A stretch of DNA of 64,000 bases, from assembly GCF_009664855.1 (NCBI RefSeq), contig NZ_CP045928.1:4589186-4653185 (forward strand). Reading direction: 5' to 3'. Within the stretch, counting starts at the first letter, position 1. Every line of letters starts with the position of its first letter. A program made the position numbers and the translations under genes. The notes under the pieces are model-generated. The model ran no database searches, was not told the origin of the DNA, and was given only the letters and a program-made list of their open reading frames with translations. This document shows, one piece after another, positions 27,260-36,008 of this stretch. This DNA is from Flavobacterium sp. SLB02. Lineage in GTDB: Bacteria > Bacteroidota > Bacteroidia > Flavobacteriales > Flavobacteriaceae.

Positions 27260-27567
27260 TTTTATATAGAATTATAAGGTTACAAATTCAAAATTGGCAG
27301 CAAATTTTAACTTTTTACAATTAAATGCATAACTATTAGTTTGCCAATTATGTTGTAGTAAATATAGATTATTTTTCTAAATAATTTAAGAGGAAAATTC
27401 CACCGAAGCTAATTATTTAAATTCTTAAACAGAAAAAGGTAATTTAGTTTTATAAGGAGCTATTTCCAGCTGTCCACTATATCTCAACTATATCTTTTCC
27501 TTGCTAAAGAAGCAAGAAAAAGGATGCCGCTCCATCTGGGCCAGCGCATTTGTTTTCATAAGAGTAT
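27260..27567. other. Gene-free stretch upstream of alpha-2-macroglobulin
   Basis: 308 bases, A/T-rich, no ORF. It should hold the alpha-2-macroglobulin promoter near its left end, though no consensus TAnnTTTG box is evident. The right half holds the repeat at 27454-27542. Confidence 0.5.
27454..27542 (+). repeat. Dispersed intergenic repeat with internal hairpin
   Basis: AAGGAGCTATTTCCAGCTGT, then CCACTATATCT, a CTTGCT/AGCAAG hairpin, then GGATGCCGCTCCATCTGGGC. It shares its CACTATATCT, GGATnCCG and ATCnGGGC landmarks with 39981-40048. Confidence 0.65.
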
Positions 27568-28200
27568 TTAAAGCTCTGTTCCCAGCTTCGATAAAACTTT
27601 ATCCATTTCAAGAAAATGAGTTTCTGAATTTGAAGCATAAAACAATTGGTTGCCAGCCATAATTACAATCACATCATCATCGTAATTACCATAGAAATTT
27701 ATTCCATCTAGCCATTGTCTAAAAGAAACATCTTTGTTATCGAAATTTTCAGTTATAAAATCGAGCTCATGAGGTTCTAATTCATAAAATGTATTACATG
27801 GAAAATCTAATGCAAAACCCGCCTGAAGAAAAGCCATTGCAGTAAAAAAATCGGTTAAGTTTTCTGTTTCCAGGTTCCATATTTTTTGATCCTCACTCAT
27901 GTACACCGGCGGATCAGATTTCGACAAATCATCTTTGTGAATTCCCCAAACGCAAGCTCTTTGATTTTCAGAATAAAATATCAAATAATCGTCATGTTTG
28001 TAATATTGAAAGCGCTCTGGTATAATTAATAAATCCTGCGTATGATTCAGGTTTTGAATTTTACCCAATTCAGTATAATAATCTTTAAATACTTTTGGAA
28101 GATCTCCAAATACATCCTTTACAACCTGAATTTCGTTTCCGGTAAAACCATTAGATTCAGTTATACCAAAAAGCTTTTTTATTATAGAGAAATCCGTCAT
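27568..28200 (-). CDS. SMI1/KNR4 (SUKH)-like protein
   Basis: 210 residues, no signal or membrane segment. It carries the SUKH pattern: LPKVFKDYYTELGK near residue 34, LIFYSENQRACVWGIHKDDL near 73 and DPPVYMSEDQKIWNLE near 97, then Leu-rich helices (ENLTDFFTAMAFLQAGFAL). The second half is Asp/Tyr-rich. SUKH proteins include immunity proteins against contact-dependent toxins and general scaffold proteins. No toxin gene is adjacent: tadA precedes it, starting 12 bases before this gene's own start on the same strand. Family moderately sure, role unknown. Confidence 0.7.
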   Translation of the reverse strand: MTDFSIIKKLFGITESNGFTGNEIQVVKDVFGDLPKVFKDYYTELGKIQNLNHTQDLLIIPERFQYYKHDDYLIFYSENQRACVWGIHKDDLSKSDPPVYMSEDQKIWNLETENLTDFFTAMAFLQAGFALDFPCNTFYELEPHELDFITENFDNKDVSFRQWLDGINFYGNYDDDVIVIMAGNQLFYASNSETHFLEMDKVLSKLGTEL

Positions 28201-28212
28201 GATGATTAGCTA

Positions 28213-28656
28213 TTATTTACGTCTTTCAATAAAAAACCTTTTCATAAGATCTGCCGCTTCATTGGCCATAACTCCGGAAACCACGGTAGTTTTAGGATGT
28301 AGTTTTGTTCCCATAGTTATAAAACCGCGTTGTTCATCACGGGCACCAAAAACAATTTTCGAAATCTGACTCCAATACAAAGCTCCTGCACACATTTGGC
28401 AAGGTTCGAGGGTAACATACAAAGTACAATCTTTCAAATATTTTCCGCCTAAAAAGTTTGCGGCAGCAGTTATCGACTGCATTTCGGCATGAGCCGTAAC
28501 ATCATTAAGCAATTCGGTTAAATTATGACTGCTTGCAATTACTCTATCAGCCACAACAATAATAGCACCAACAGGAATTTCGCCTTTCTCAAAAGCTATT
28601 TCAGCTTCCTGCAAAGCTTTTTTCATAAAATATTCGTCGGTGAAGGGATTTATCAT
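28213..28656 (-). CDS. tadA: tRNA-specific adenosine deaminase-like protein (TadA)
   Basis: 147 residues. Cytidine-deaminase fold with zinc motif HAEMQSI (His and Glu about residues 61-63) and PCQMCAGA (about 91-98), flanked by the TadA-typical NLTELLNDVTAHAE, LYVTLEPC and VFGARDEQRGFI. TadA makes inosine at the tRNA-Arg(ACG) wobble base; a nucleoside or guanine deaminase cannot be fully excluded, but the ND(V/P)TAHAE context supports TadA. Divergent from the zinc-ribbon protein gene; the SUKH gene follows on the same strand. Confidence 0.88.
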   Translation of the reverse strand: MINPFTDEYFMKKALQEAEIAFEKGEIPVGAIIVVADRVIASSHNLTELLNDVTAHAEMQSITAAANFLGGKYLKDCTLYVTLEPCQMCAGALYWSQISKIVFGARDEQRGFITMGTKLHPKTTVVSGVMANEAADLMKRFFIERRK

Positions 28657-28716
28657 AATTGCAAAAATAGAACTTTAGACTTTATTTTTATTATATTTAG
28701 ATTTTGAAATTTAAAT

Positions 28717-29550
28717 ATGGAGCAAAATTTTAAATTAACAATTCCTGAACCTTGCAATGAAAGTTGGGACGCAATGACTCCGAAAGATAATGGTCGTTTT
28801 TGCATGAACTGCTCTAAAACAGTTATTGATTTTACTACCATGCTTCCTGAAGAAGTTCAGCTTTTTTTTATTCAAAATCAAAATACCAATATTTGCGGAA
28901 GATTTAAAAATTCGCAATTAGAAACCATTACCATTCAAATTCCAAGTCGCGTTTTATATACACAAACGAATTATACTAAAATGTTTTTGCTAGCTTTATT
29001 CATTGCTATGGGAACTACCCTGTTTAGTTGTCAGGATAAAGAGGGAAACAAAAATAGAATTGGTAAAATAGAAATTGTAGATAATAAAGGGCAAAATCAA
29101 GAGGAAAGCGAAACAACTTCCTGGTGTTATGGCCATCAGATCGAATCTAAAAAAGAAAAAACAAAAAAAACAAGTAGTGGATTTACAGTCGGAATGTTGC
29201 TTCCTGTTAATCCTATTGAAACAGGAAGTTTCAACTATGACATTATTTATAATTCAACTGATCTAGATATTTTACCCGTTCCGGAAAAAGGAATGGAAAA
29301 TTTTCTTGATTTTTTTACCAAAAATTATATTATTCCAAAAACAGAGAAAGGATTTAAAGGTAAATACTCTATTATATTTGTGATTGAAAAAGATGGTAGC
29401 CTGAGTAATTTCAACATTACTAAAAATACACCGAAAGAAATAGGAGAAGAAGCCATTAGAGTTTTAAAAACGACGCCAAACTGGGTTCCTGGAAAACTAA
29501 AAGACAAAATCGTTCGATCAACTTACGTTTTACCAATTACAATTAAATGA
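28717..29550 (+). CDS. Zinc-ribbon/TonB_C membrane protein, paralogue 1
   Basis: 277 residues. The N-terminal module (about 1-60) reads IPEPCNESWDAMTPKDNGRF then CMNCSKTVIDFT: cysteines at about 11, 29 and 32, with a later CGRFK at about 61, suggest a zinc site. A hydrophobic segment follows near residue 90-105 (MFLLALFIAMGTTLFSC) and ends in a lipobox-like FSC, although it is internal. The C-terminal 90 residues resemble the TonB C-terminal domain (IIFVIEKDGSLSNFNITKNT, then NWVPGK). Predicted topology: cytoplasmic zinc module, one membrane span, periplasmic TonB_C-like domain. Function unknown. Its TGA overlaps the ATG of its paralogue. Confidence 0.8.
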   Translation: MEQNFKLTIPEPCNESWDAMTPKDNGRFCMNCSKTVIDFTTMLPEEVQLFFIQNQNTNICGRFKNSQLETITIQIPSRVLYTQTNYTKMFLLALFIAMGTTLFSCQDKEGNKNRIGKIEIVDNKGQNQEESETTSWCYGHQIESKKEKTKKTSSGFTVGMLLPVNPIETGSFNYDIIYNSTDLDILPVPEKGMENFLDFFTKNYIIPKTEKGFKGKYSIIFVIEKDGSLSNFNITKNTPKEIGEEAIRVLKTTPNWVPGKLKDKIVRSTYVLPITIK

Positions 29551-30497
29551 TGAACAATAGCTACAAAATAACAATTCCTGAACCTTGCCATGAAGACTGG
29601 AACAAAATGACTCCAAACGAAAATGGTCGTTTTTGCCTGAGTTGTTCTAAAACGGTTGTGGACTTTACAACTATGTTACCAGATGAAGTTCAGCATTTTT
29701 TCATTCAAAATCAAAATACCAATGTTTGCGGAAGATTTAAAAAATCTCAATTAGATACGATAACAATTCAAATCCCAAGTCGTGTTCTTTATAGTCAAAC
29801 GCATTATCACAAAATGTTTTTATTAGCATTGTTTATTGCTATGGGAACGACTTTATTTAGCTGTGCTGATAAAGATGGAAATAAGAAAAAGATAGACAAA
29901 GTAGAGATTATTCAAAATGATCCTACAACAGAACATATTTCTGTTGGTGATACAAAAATTAGTAATTCAAACGCCCCTCTTTTACCTCCTCCACCTCCTC
30001 CAAAAATAGATCAGGTTAAATTTGTGAAGGGAAAAGCCAGAATTAAAAATGCAAAACTTGTAAAACCAGTACGTACAAATTGCACAGAGATTACTTATGA
30101 AGAATCTTTATCAAAAAGAAAAGATAAAAATAAAGTAGCTAAAGATTCTATAGTAGAGAATGAAACTTACTTTATGGGAGCGGCAATTGAAACAACGCCA
30201 ATCTTCCCTAATGGAGTTGATAATTTTTATCAATTATTTATAAACGAATTTAAACAACCGGAGGAAACTGAAAATTTAAGAAATCGAATTATAGTTTCGT
30301 TTGTGATAGAAAAAGATGGCTCACTTTCAACTTTTGATTTTTCAGAAAATACAGACCCAAAAATAAAAACCGAAATAACACGTGCTTTAAAAACATTACC
30401 TAATTGGGTAGCAGGCACACAAAATGGCAAAAAAACAAGAACAAAATATAGTATGCCAATAGCATTTGAAAAAGACACTTCTGAAACTTCTCACTAA
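29547..30497 (+). CDS. Zinc-ribbon/TonB_C membrane protein, paralogue 2
   Basis: 316 residues and a tandem duplicate of the preceding gene, with ATGA start/stop overlap. The first 110 residues are nearly identical in layout (PCHEDWNKMTPNENGRF, CLSCSKTVVDFTTM, VCGRFKKSQ, then MFLLALFIAMGTTLFSC). The middle differs: a six-proline run (LLPPPPPPK near residue 147-155) and a Lys-rich linker, which are typical of TonB-like periplasm-spanning regions. The C-terminus is again TonB_C-like (SFVIEKDGSLSTFDFSENTD, then LPNWVAGTQNGKK). No TonB-box partner, ExbB or ExbD is near. Function unknown. Confidence 0.8.
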   Translation: MMNNSYKITIPEPCHEDWNKMTPNENGRFCLSCSKTVVDFTTMLPDEVQHFFIQNQNTNVCGRFKKSQLDTITIQIPSRVLYSQTHYHKMFLLALFIAMGTTLFSCADKDGNKKKIDKVEIIQNDPTTEHISVGDTKISNSNAPLLPPPPPPKIDQVKFVKGKARIKNAKLVKPVRTNCTEITYEESLSKRKDKNKVAKDSIVENETYFMGAAIETTPIFPNGVDNFYQLFINEFKQPEETENLRNRIIVSFVIEKDGSLSTFDFSENTDPKIKTEITRALKTLPNWVAGTQNGKKTRTKYSMPIAFEKDTSETSH

Positions 30498-30511
30498 TAA
30501 ATTTAAAACCG

Positions 30512-30519
30512 TAAATTTG
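30512..30519 (+). promoter_or_regulatory. Candidate -7 promoter element for dxs
   Basis: TAAATTTG matches TAnnTTTG, 15 bases before the dxs ATG. No -33 TTG at normal spacing, so transcription may also come from upstream. Confidence 0.4.
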
Positions 30520-30533
30520 CTTTTTACCTTACA

Positions 30534-32321
30534 ATGAAAAGCAACTTACTTTCCAGCATATACAATCCAACTGATTTACGCTTATTAACCGAAGCGCAAC
30601 TTCCTCAAATTGCACAGGAATTGCGTCAATTTATCATTGATGTTGTTTCTGTAAAAGAAGGACATCTAGGCGCTAGTCTTGGTGTTATTGAACTCACAAT
30701 TGCTTTACATTATGTTTTTAACACACCCGAAGATCAATTAGTTTGGGATGTTGGACATCAGGCTTACGGACATAAAATTTTGACCGAAAGAAGGGAAATC
30801 TTTCATACCAACAGGCAAATCGACGGGATTTCAGGTTTTCCTAAAAGAAGCGAAAGTATTTACGATACTTTTGGCGTTGGGCATTCCTCTACTTCTATTT
30901 CTGCTGCACTCGGAATGGCAATTGCGTCTCAATTGAAAGGAGATTTCGAAAAACAGCATATTGCAGTAATTGGTGATGCCTCTATTGCATCCGGAATGGC
31001 TTTTGAAGGTTTAAATCACGCAGGAGTTACAGATGCCAATTTACTGGTTATTCTAAATGATAATGCTATCGGAATCGACCCAAGCGTTGGTGCTCTCAAA
31101 AAATATCTTACTGCTGTAAAAGAAGGAAAGAACCCGAAGAAGAACAACATGATCAAGTCTCTTAACTTCGATTATTCCGGACCAATTGACGGGCATGATA
31201 TTCCGACTTTAATAAAAGAATTAAAACGATTAAAAAATATAACGGGTCCAAAATTTCTGCATATTGTAACCACAAAAGGAAAAGGCCTGCAACAAGCTGA
31301 AGAAAATCAGGTAAAATATCATGCACCCGGAAAGTTTGATGCTTCAACTGGAGAAATCATCTTAAAATCTGAAGAAAATTTACCTCCTAAATATCAGGAT
31401 GTTTTTGGATTGACCATTTTGGATTTAGCCAAAAAGAACGAAAAAATCATCGGAATTACACCTGCAATGCCATCTGGTAGTTCTTTAAAGTTCATGATGG
31501 ATGAAATTCCCGAACGTGCTTTTGATGTAGGAATTGCTGAACAACATGCTGTAACACTCGCTGCCGGAATGACCACACAGGGTATGATTGTCTATTGTAC
31601 CATATATTCTACTTTTTTACAACGCGCTTACGATCAGGTTATTCACGATGTGGCGTTACAAAACTTACCGGTTATTTTTTGTATCGATCGTGCAGGTTTG
31701 GTTGGCGAAGATGGAGCTACGCACCACGGTGTTTTTGATATTGCTTATTTACGCGCTATCCCTAATATGATTATCTATGCTCCAAGCAACGAAGTTGCGC
31801 TGCAAAACATTTTATATACTGCCCAATTAGGATTAAATCATCCTATTGCAATTCGATATCCGAGAGGTCGTGGCGTCTTACCAAATTGGGAAGTAGAAAA
31901 TTTCGGACATTATCAAAAAATAATTATAGGACAGGCTAGTCAATTAAAACCCGGAACAAAAACGGCCGTTTTATCTACAGGAACAATTGGAAATAATGTC
32001 ACTTTAGCAATTAATGAATGTGACAATTCCGAGACAATTGCACACTATGACTTTCCTTTCATCAAACCACTAGACATCAATTTATTGAATAGTATTTTCA
32101 ATACTTTCGACAGGATTATAACCATTGAAGAAGGGACTGTAAATGGAGGTTTTGGAAGCGCCGTTTTAGAGTTTGCCGCAGCACATAATTTCAAAAATAA
32201 AATAGAAATTTTAGGTGTTCCTGACCAGTTTATTGAGCACGGAACTGCAAACCAATTACAACAATTATGCAAAATAGACGTTAAAAGTTTGGTAAATCTT
32301 TTTTCAAACGGCACAAAATAA
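30534..32321 (+). CDS. dxs: 1-deoxy-D-xylulose-5-phosphate synthase
   Basis: 595 residues, a little shorter than the E. coli enzyme (620). Thiamine-pyrophosphate site: GDASIASGMAFEGLNHAG (about 147-165) and NDNAIGIDPSVGAL. Catalytic transketolase-type elements are WDVGHQAYGHKILT (about 72) and the pyrimidine domain GIAEQHAVTLAAGM (about 329). It condenses pyruvate with glyceraldehyde-3-phosphate, the first step of the MEP isoprenoid pathway, and also feeds thiamine and pyridoxal. It is followed by a DUF3078 gene after 31 bases. Confidence 0.96.
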   Translation: MKSNLLSSIYNPTDLRLLTEAQLPQIAQELRQFIIDVVSVKEGHLGASLGVIELTIALHYVFNTPEDQLVWDVGHQAYGHKILTERREIFHTNRQIDGISGFPKRSESIYDTFGVGHSSTSISAALGMAIASQLKGDFEKQHIAVIGDASIASGMAFEGLNHAGVTDANLLVILNDNAIGIDPSVGALKKYLTAVKEGKNPKKNNMIKSLNFDYSGPIDGHDIPTLIKELKRLKNITGPKFLHIVTTKGKGLQQAEENQVKYHAPGKFDASTGEIILKSEENLPPKYQDVFGLTILDLAKKNEKIIGITPAMPSGSSLKFMMDEIPERAFDVGIAEQHAVTLAAGMTTQGMIVYCTIYSTFLQRAYDQVIHDVALQNLPVIFCIDRAGLVGEDGATHHGVFDIAYLRAIPNMIIYAPSNEVALQNILYTAQLGLNHPIAIRYPRGRGVLPNWEVENFGHYQKIIIGQASQLKPGTKTAVLSTGTIGNNVTLAINECDNSETIAHYDFPFIKPLDINLLNSIFNTFDRIITIEEGTVNGGFGSAVLEFAAAHNFKNKIEILGVPDQFIEHGTANQLQQLCKIDVKSLVNLFSNGTK

Positions 32322-32352
32322 TTATTTTGCACTATTAAAAACTAAAATTCTA

Positions 32353-33354
32353 ATGAAATTATTGCGTTCTACCCTTTTGCTTTTATTGCTTTTGTGTACC
32401 TCACATAACTTTGCTCAAATCATACAAACGACTTTAGCTCCTAATCAGCTGCCTCCGCCACCTTCTAACTGGACTAAAAAAAATCAATTAGGATTTGACA
32501 TCTCCGAAATTGCTTTTGTAAACTGGAGTGCAGGGGGAACAAGTTCGATCTCTGGTTTATTTAAAGGAGAATTTGGAAGAACTTACATCAAAGGAAATCA
32601 TAAATGGGCGAACGAACTTATCATAAAGTATGGTTTAAACAAACAAGACGGTACTGAATTAAGAAAGACTGATGATGCCGTGATGCTGAATTCTACTTAT
32701 GGATTCAGAAAAGACACGATTTCGAATTGGTATTACTCGGCTAAATTTAATTTCAATACGCAATTTACAAACGGATATAATTACCCAAACAGAGATATTG
32801 CTATTTCGAAACCTTTTGCACCAGCCTATGTATTTTTGGGAGCTGGAGCTGAAAACTCAAATAAAAAGAAAAACAGAACGTTTTACTTCTCTCCTATTAC
32901 GTTAAAAACTACTTTGGTTTTAGATCAGGATTTGGCCAACCAGGGATCTTTTGGTGTTAAAAAAGCCGTTTATGCTCCTGATCCTATGGATCCTAATTCT
33001 CAAATTATAATTGAAAACGGACAAAAAGTAAAAGCCGAATTTGGTATTTTACTAACTGCTTACATGAAAAACGAAATTTTCAAAAACATTTTCTACGAGA
33101 ACAGATTAAGCTTATACACTGATTATTTGAACAAATTTGGAAATGTAGACGTAGATTATGATACTCGTTTAGATCTTGTTGTAAATGCTTATGTAAAAGC
33201 AAATATTGGTATTCATTTGGTTTATGATGATGATATCAAAACCAAGAAAGATGTTGTTGACCCTACTACAGGATCTACTTCTCAGGTCAATGACGGGCCG
33301 AGAGCGCAATTAAGACAGGTTTTAGGCGTAGGTTTAGTATACGCTTTTCAATAA
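32353..33354 (+). CDS. DUF3078 family outer-membrane protein
   Basis: 333 residues with a signal peptide (cleavage near NFAQ, residue 22). Its body has the DUF3078 signature: WTKKNQLGFDISEIAFVNWS then AGGTSSISGLFKGEF, and ends in alternating hydrophobic strands with a terminal aromatic (LRQVLGVGLVYAFQ), the outer-membrane beta-barrel end signal. A Pro-rich N-terminal linker (LPPPPSN) precedes it. Function is unknown for the family, which is common in Bacteroidota. It lies just downstream of dxs and ends at a bidirectional terminator. Confidence 0.85.
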   Translation: MKLLRSTLLLLLLLCTSHNFAQIIQTTLAPNQLPPPPSNWTKKNQLGFDISEIAFVNWSAGGTSSISGLFKGEFGRTYIKGNHKWANELIIKYGLNKQDGTELRKTDDAVMLNSTYGFRKDTISNWYYSAKFNFNTQFTNGYNYPNRDIAISKPFAPAYVFLGAGAENSNKKKNRTFYFSPITLKTTLVLDQDLANQGSFGVKKAVYAPDPMDPNSQIIIENGQKVKAEFGILLTAYMKNEIFKNIFYENRLSLYTDYLNKFGNVDVDYDTRLDLVVNAYVKANIGIHLVYDDDIKTKKDVVDPTTGSTSQVNDGPRAQLRQVLGVGLVYAFQ

Positions 33355-33373
33355 AATAGTATCGCTATTAAGC

Positions 33374-33418
33374 AAAAAAACACCCGATAGAAACAAATTT
33401 CTATCGGGTGTTTTTTTT
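33374..33418. terminator. Bidirectional terminator between DUF3078 gene and dgt
   Basis: CACCCGATAGAAA and its exact complement (33381-33393 and 33398-33410), four-base loop, A-run on the left and T-run on the right. Confidence 0.9.
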
Positions 33419-33441
33419 ACAATCAAAAAGGAGAAGATTGT

Positions 33442-34788
33442 TTAATTCTTTTTTCTTCCGTTAATGGTTTCGAATAATTCCAGAGCGTTTCCATCTGTTA
33501 AAAGTGAGACATAATGACAAATATGCAATAAACGCTCGTATAAATTCTCTTTCTCTAATTGATGCTTTTCAGGCAACATTTTCAAAATTAATTTATCGTA
33601 GTTGGATGCCGTTCCTTCGTATTTATTATTAAAGGCCGTTATAAATTTATCCAATAAAGTCTGGATGATTTGATAGCCTACAATTTCTTTTTCTATAACC
33701 TCTCGGCTCTGATAAATTTTATCAACGCTTAAATTGATGATATCATTCATCTGCGCTTTGTATTTACTTTTATCTGTTAAGGCAAAAGGGAATTTTCCGG
33801 CCAGAATGGCTTCTTCATTTTCGATAAAAACATTTACTGCATCGTTGATTAATGTTCCTATTGCAAGAGCTCGCAAATAACTAATTCTATCTTCTTTGGT
33901 GGTTAAAGTCTTGTACTTCGCAACTCCAATATTGTCTTTTACGAGTTTGATTAAATATTCTAAAGCATAATCTTCAGATACCAATCCTAAATTTATTCCG
34001 TCTTCAAAATCGATAATGGTGTAACAAATATCATCTGCCGCCTCAACCAAATACGCTAAAGGATGTCTTTCGAAACCAATATCATCTCCTGATTTATTGG
34101 CAATCATTCCCATATCTTTTGCTACTTCTTCAAAGAATACTTTATCAGTCTGGAAAAAACCGTATTTTTTATCTGCGATATCATTTGTTGGCTTTTTAGG
34201 CAAACTCTCTTTTGGATATTTCATAAAAGCACCTAAAGTGGCATATGAAATTCTAAGTCCGCCTTCGATTCCCGGACGACTAGCTGTAAGAACCGAAAAT
34301 CCGTTTGCATTTCCTTCAAAATCAATTAAATCCTGCCATTGTTTGGCTGTTAACTGATCTTTGTATTTTAGACCATTTCCTATCGAAAAATACTCTCCAA
34401 TGGCTTTTTCACCAGAATGTCCAAAAGGAGGATTCCCAATATCGTGTGCCAAAGAAGCCGCAGCTACAATAGCACCAAAATCATTCATATGATAACCGTG
34501 AATTTCTTTTAAGTGAGGATATTTTTCGATGATTTTCTTTCCCACCAAACGTCCTAACGAACGTCCTACAACCGAAACTTCTAAACTATGCGTAAGTCTC
34601 GTATGTACAAAATCTGTTTTAGAAAGCGGAATAACCTGTGTTTTATCCTGCAGTGATCGAAACGCAGCCGAAAAGATAATCCTGTCATAATCAACCTCAA
34701 AGCCCAGTCGGGTATCGTCTTGTTCTACACGTAATCTCTTGCTAGTATCGCCTTGGCGTTTGAGTGATAAAAGTTCTTCCCAGTTCAT
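33442..34788 (-). CDS. dgt: Deoxyguanosinetriphosphate triphosphohydrolase (dGTPase)
   Basis: 448 residues. HD-domain phosphohydrolase with histidines in RLTHSLEVSVVGRSLG (about 63-70) and the metal pair in AASLAHDIGNPPFGHSGE (HD about 115). The N-terminus RLRVEQDDTRLGFEVDYDRI and the DKTQVIPL block are typical of the dNTPase family. It hydrolyses dGTP or other dNTPs to the nucleoside and triphosphate, limiting dNTP pools. Standalone on the minus strand; a run of TAGATT/CAGATT words fills the space directly before its start. Confidence 0.94.
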   Translation of the reverse strand: MNWEELLSLKRQGDTSKRLRVEQDDTRLGFEVDYDRIIFSAAFRSLQDKTQVIPLSKTDFVHTRLTHSLEVSVVGRSLGRLVGKKIIEKYPHLKEIHGYHMNDFGAIVAAASLAHDIGNPPFGHSGEKAIGEYFSIGNGLKYKDQLTAKQWQDLIDFEGNANGFSVLTASRPGIEGGLRISYATLGAFMKYPKESLPKKPTNDIADKKYGFFQTDKVFFEEVAKDMGMIANKSGDDIGFERHPLAYLVEAADDICYTIIDFEDGINLGLVSEDYALEYLIKLVKDNIGVAKYKTLTTKEDRISYLRALAIGTLINDAVNVFIENEEAILAGKFPFALTDKSKYKAQMNDIINLSVDKIYQSREVIEKEIVGYQIIQTLLDKFITAFNNKYEGTASNYDKLILKMLPEKHQLEKENLYERLLHICHYVSLLTDGNALELFETINGRKKN

Positions 34789-34927
34789 TTTTGTATTTTA
34801 GATTTCAGATTGTAGATTGTAGATTTCTCATCTAAGCGTCAAAAATACGTTTTATTTAGGATTTCATTCAACAAAATATACTATTTAAAAGATAAACCTC
34901 CTGTGTATTCAGGCTATACGCAACTTT

Positions 34928-35710
34928 CTATTTGAGTATGACGTTTTTGAAATATTTACTAAAAATCGCGAATGCTTCTGCTTTACTTTCTGCTGTTGGC
35001 GCTGGAGTATCTTTAAGCGCATAGGGCATATTAAGCAATTCCCATTTTTGAGATCCGAGCTGATGAAACGGAATAATCTCTACACGTTCAACAGTTTTAT
35101 AATTGGTAAAATGCTGTCCCCATTCTTCCAGATATTGTGGCTGGTCTGTCCAGCCGGGAACTAAAACATATCTTAACCACATTGGTTTTCCGGTAGATTC
35201 TCTATAGGCAGCAACCTGCAATGTATTTTTATTGGTCAAACCAGTTAATTTGTGGTGTATCTCGTCATTAATATGTTTTACATCCAATAACAAAAGATCC
35301 GTATTATCAAAAAGTTCCTGTGCCTGATGATTATTTAGTCTTCCGTTGGTATCAAGGCAAGTATTGATTCCCTGTTCGTGCAGTAATTTAAAAAAGTGCA
35401 GTAATTTGTTTCTTTGAAGTAAAGGTTCTCCTCCGGAAACTGTAACTCCTCCGGTTTTTCCAAAATAGCTTTTCTGGCGAACAGCTCTTTTTACTAATTC
35501 TTCTATTTCGACCAAAGAACCTCCTTTTACATCGAGTGTGTCAGGATTCTGGCAATACAAACACCTGAACTGACATCCCTGCGCAAATACCACCATTCGA
35601 ATACCGGGACCATCATGAGTACCAAAGGTTTCAAGGGAATGTATTCTTAAATGATCAGGATCATCAATGTTTAATTTAGCGGCTTCAATATCTTGTAATT
35701 GAAAATACAT
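34928..35710 (-). CDS. pflA: Pyruvate formate-lyase activating enzyme
   Basis: 260 residues. Radical-SAM 4Fe-4S motif CxxxCxxC in GCQFRCLYCQNPD (about 45-52), SAM-binding GGVTVSGGEPLLQ (about 90) and GTHDGPGIRMVVFAQG at the front, all diagnostic of PflA. It abstracts a hydrogen from the PflB glycine to make the glycyl radical in anaerobic conditions. It lies 298 bases after pflB on the same strand; a terminator and a repeat separate the two, so it may have its own promoter or depend on read-through. Confidence 0.95.
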   Translation of the reverse strand: MYFQLQDIEAAKLNIDDPDHLRIHSLETFGTHDGPGIRMVVFAQGCQFRCLYCQNPDTLDVKGGSLVEIEELVKRAVRQKSYFGKTGGVTVSGGEPLLQRNKLLHFFKLLHEQGINTCLDTNGRLNNHQAQELFDNTDLLLLDVKHINDEIHHKLTGLTNKNTLQVAAYRESTGKPMWLRYVLVPGWTDQPQYLEEWGQHFTNYKTVERVEIIPFHQLGSQKWELLNMPYALKDTPAPTAESKAEAFAIFSKYFKNVILK

Positions 35711-35762
35711 AGTTGTTTGAATGAAATTAAAACGATAATAACGAATTGGGAGTAATTATTTT

Positions 35763-35909
35763 AACACATAGAAACATAGCTTTTCTATACTTAAAAAGGC
35801 GTTTCACTTATTTGAAATACATCCCGAAGCTTCGGGACTATCTATGTGAAAGAAATGAGTTTCTTTTTGTCTCCTTCTTTTGCCTATAAAATCTATGTTT
35901 CTATGTGTT
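35763..35909. repeat. Inverted-end repeat element with CCCGAAGCTTCGGG core
   Basis: AACACATAGAAACATAG (35763-35779) and its complement (35893-35909) enclose 113 bases that contain the palindrome CCCGAAGCTTCGGG at 35823-35836, also found at 11061-11074. No ORF. It lies between pflB and pflA. Confidence 0.7.
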
Positions 35910-35952
35910 TAATTTTTTTATTAATTACACCCAACAAGTTAATAATAAAATA

Positions 35953-35983
35953 AAAAATAGGCTGGCTAATTTTAGCCAACCTA
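35953..35983 (-). terminator. Terminator of pflB
   Basis: On the minus strand ATAGGTTGGCTAA and its near complement form a hairpin (one mismatch) followed by T-rich sequence. Confidence 0.65.
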
Positions 35984-36008
35984 TCTCTGATTCACGCCTG
36001 GCCTGTTT

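Noticed and set aside
27568..28656. SUKH and tadA as a toxin-immunity deaminase pair
   Set aside because: The deaminase has the housekeeping TadA motifs and no secretion domain, so it is not a polymorphic-toxin deaminase.
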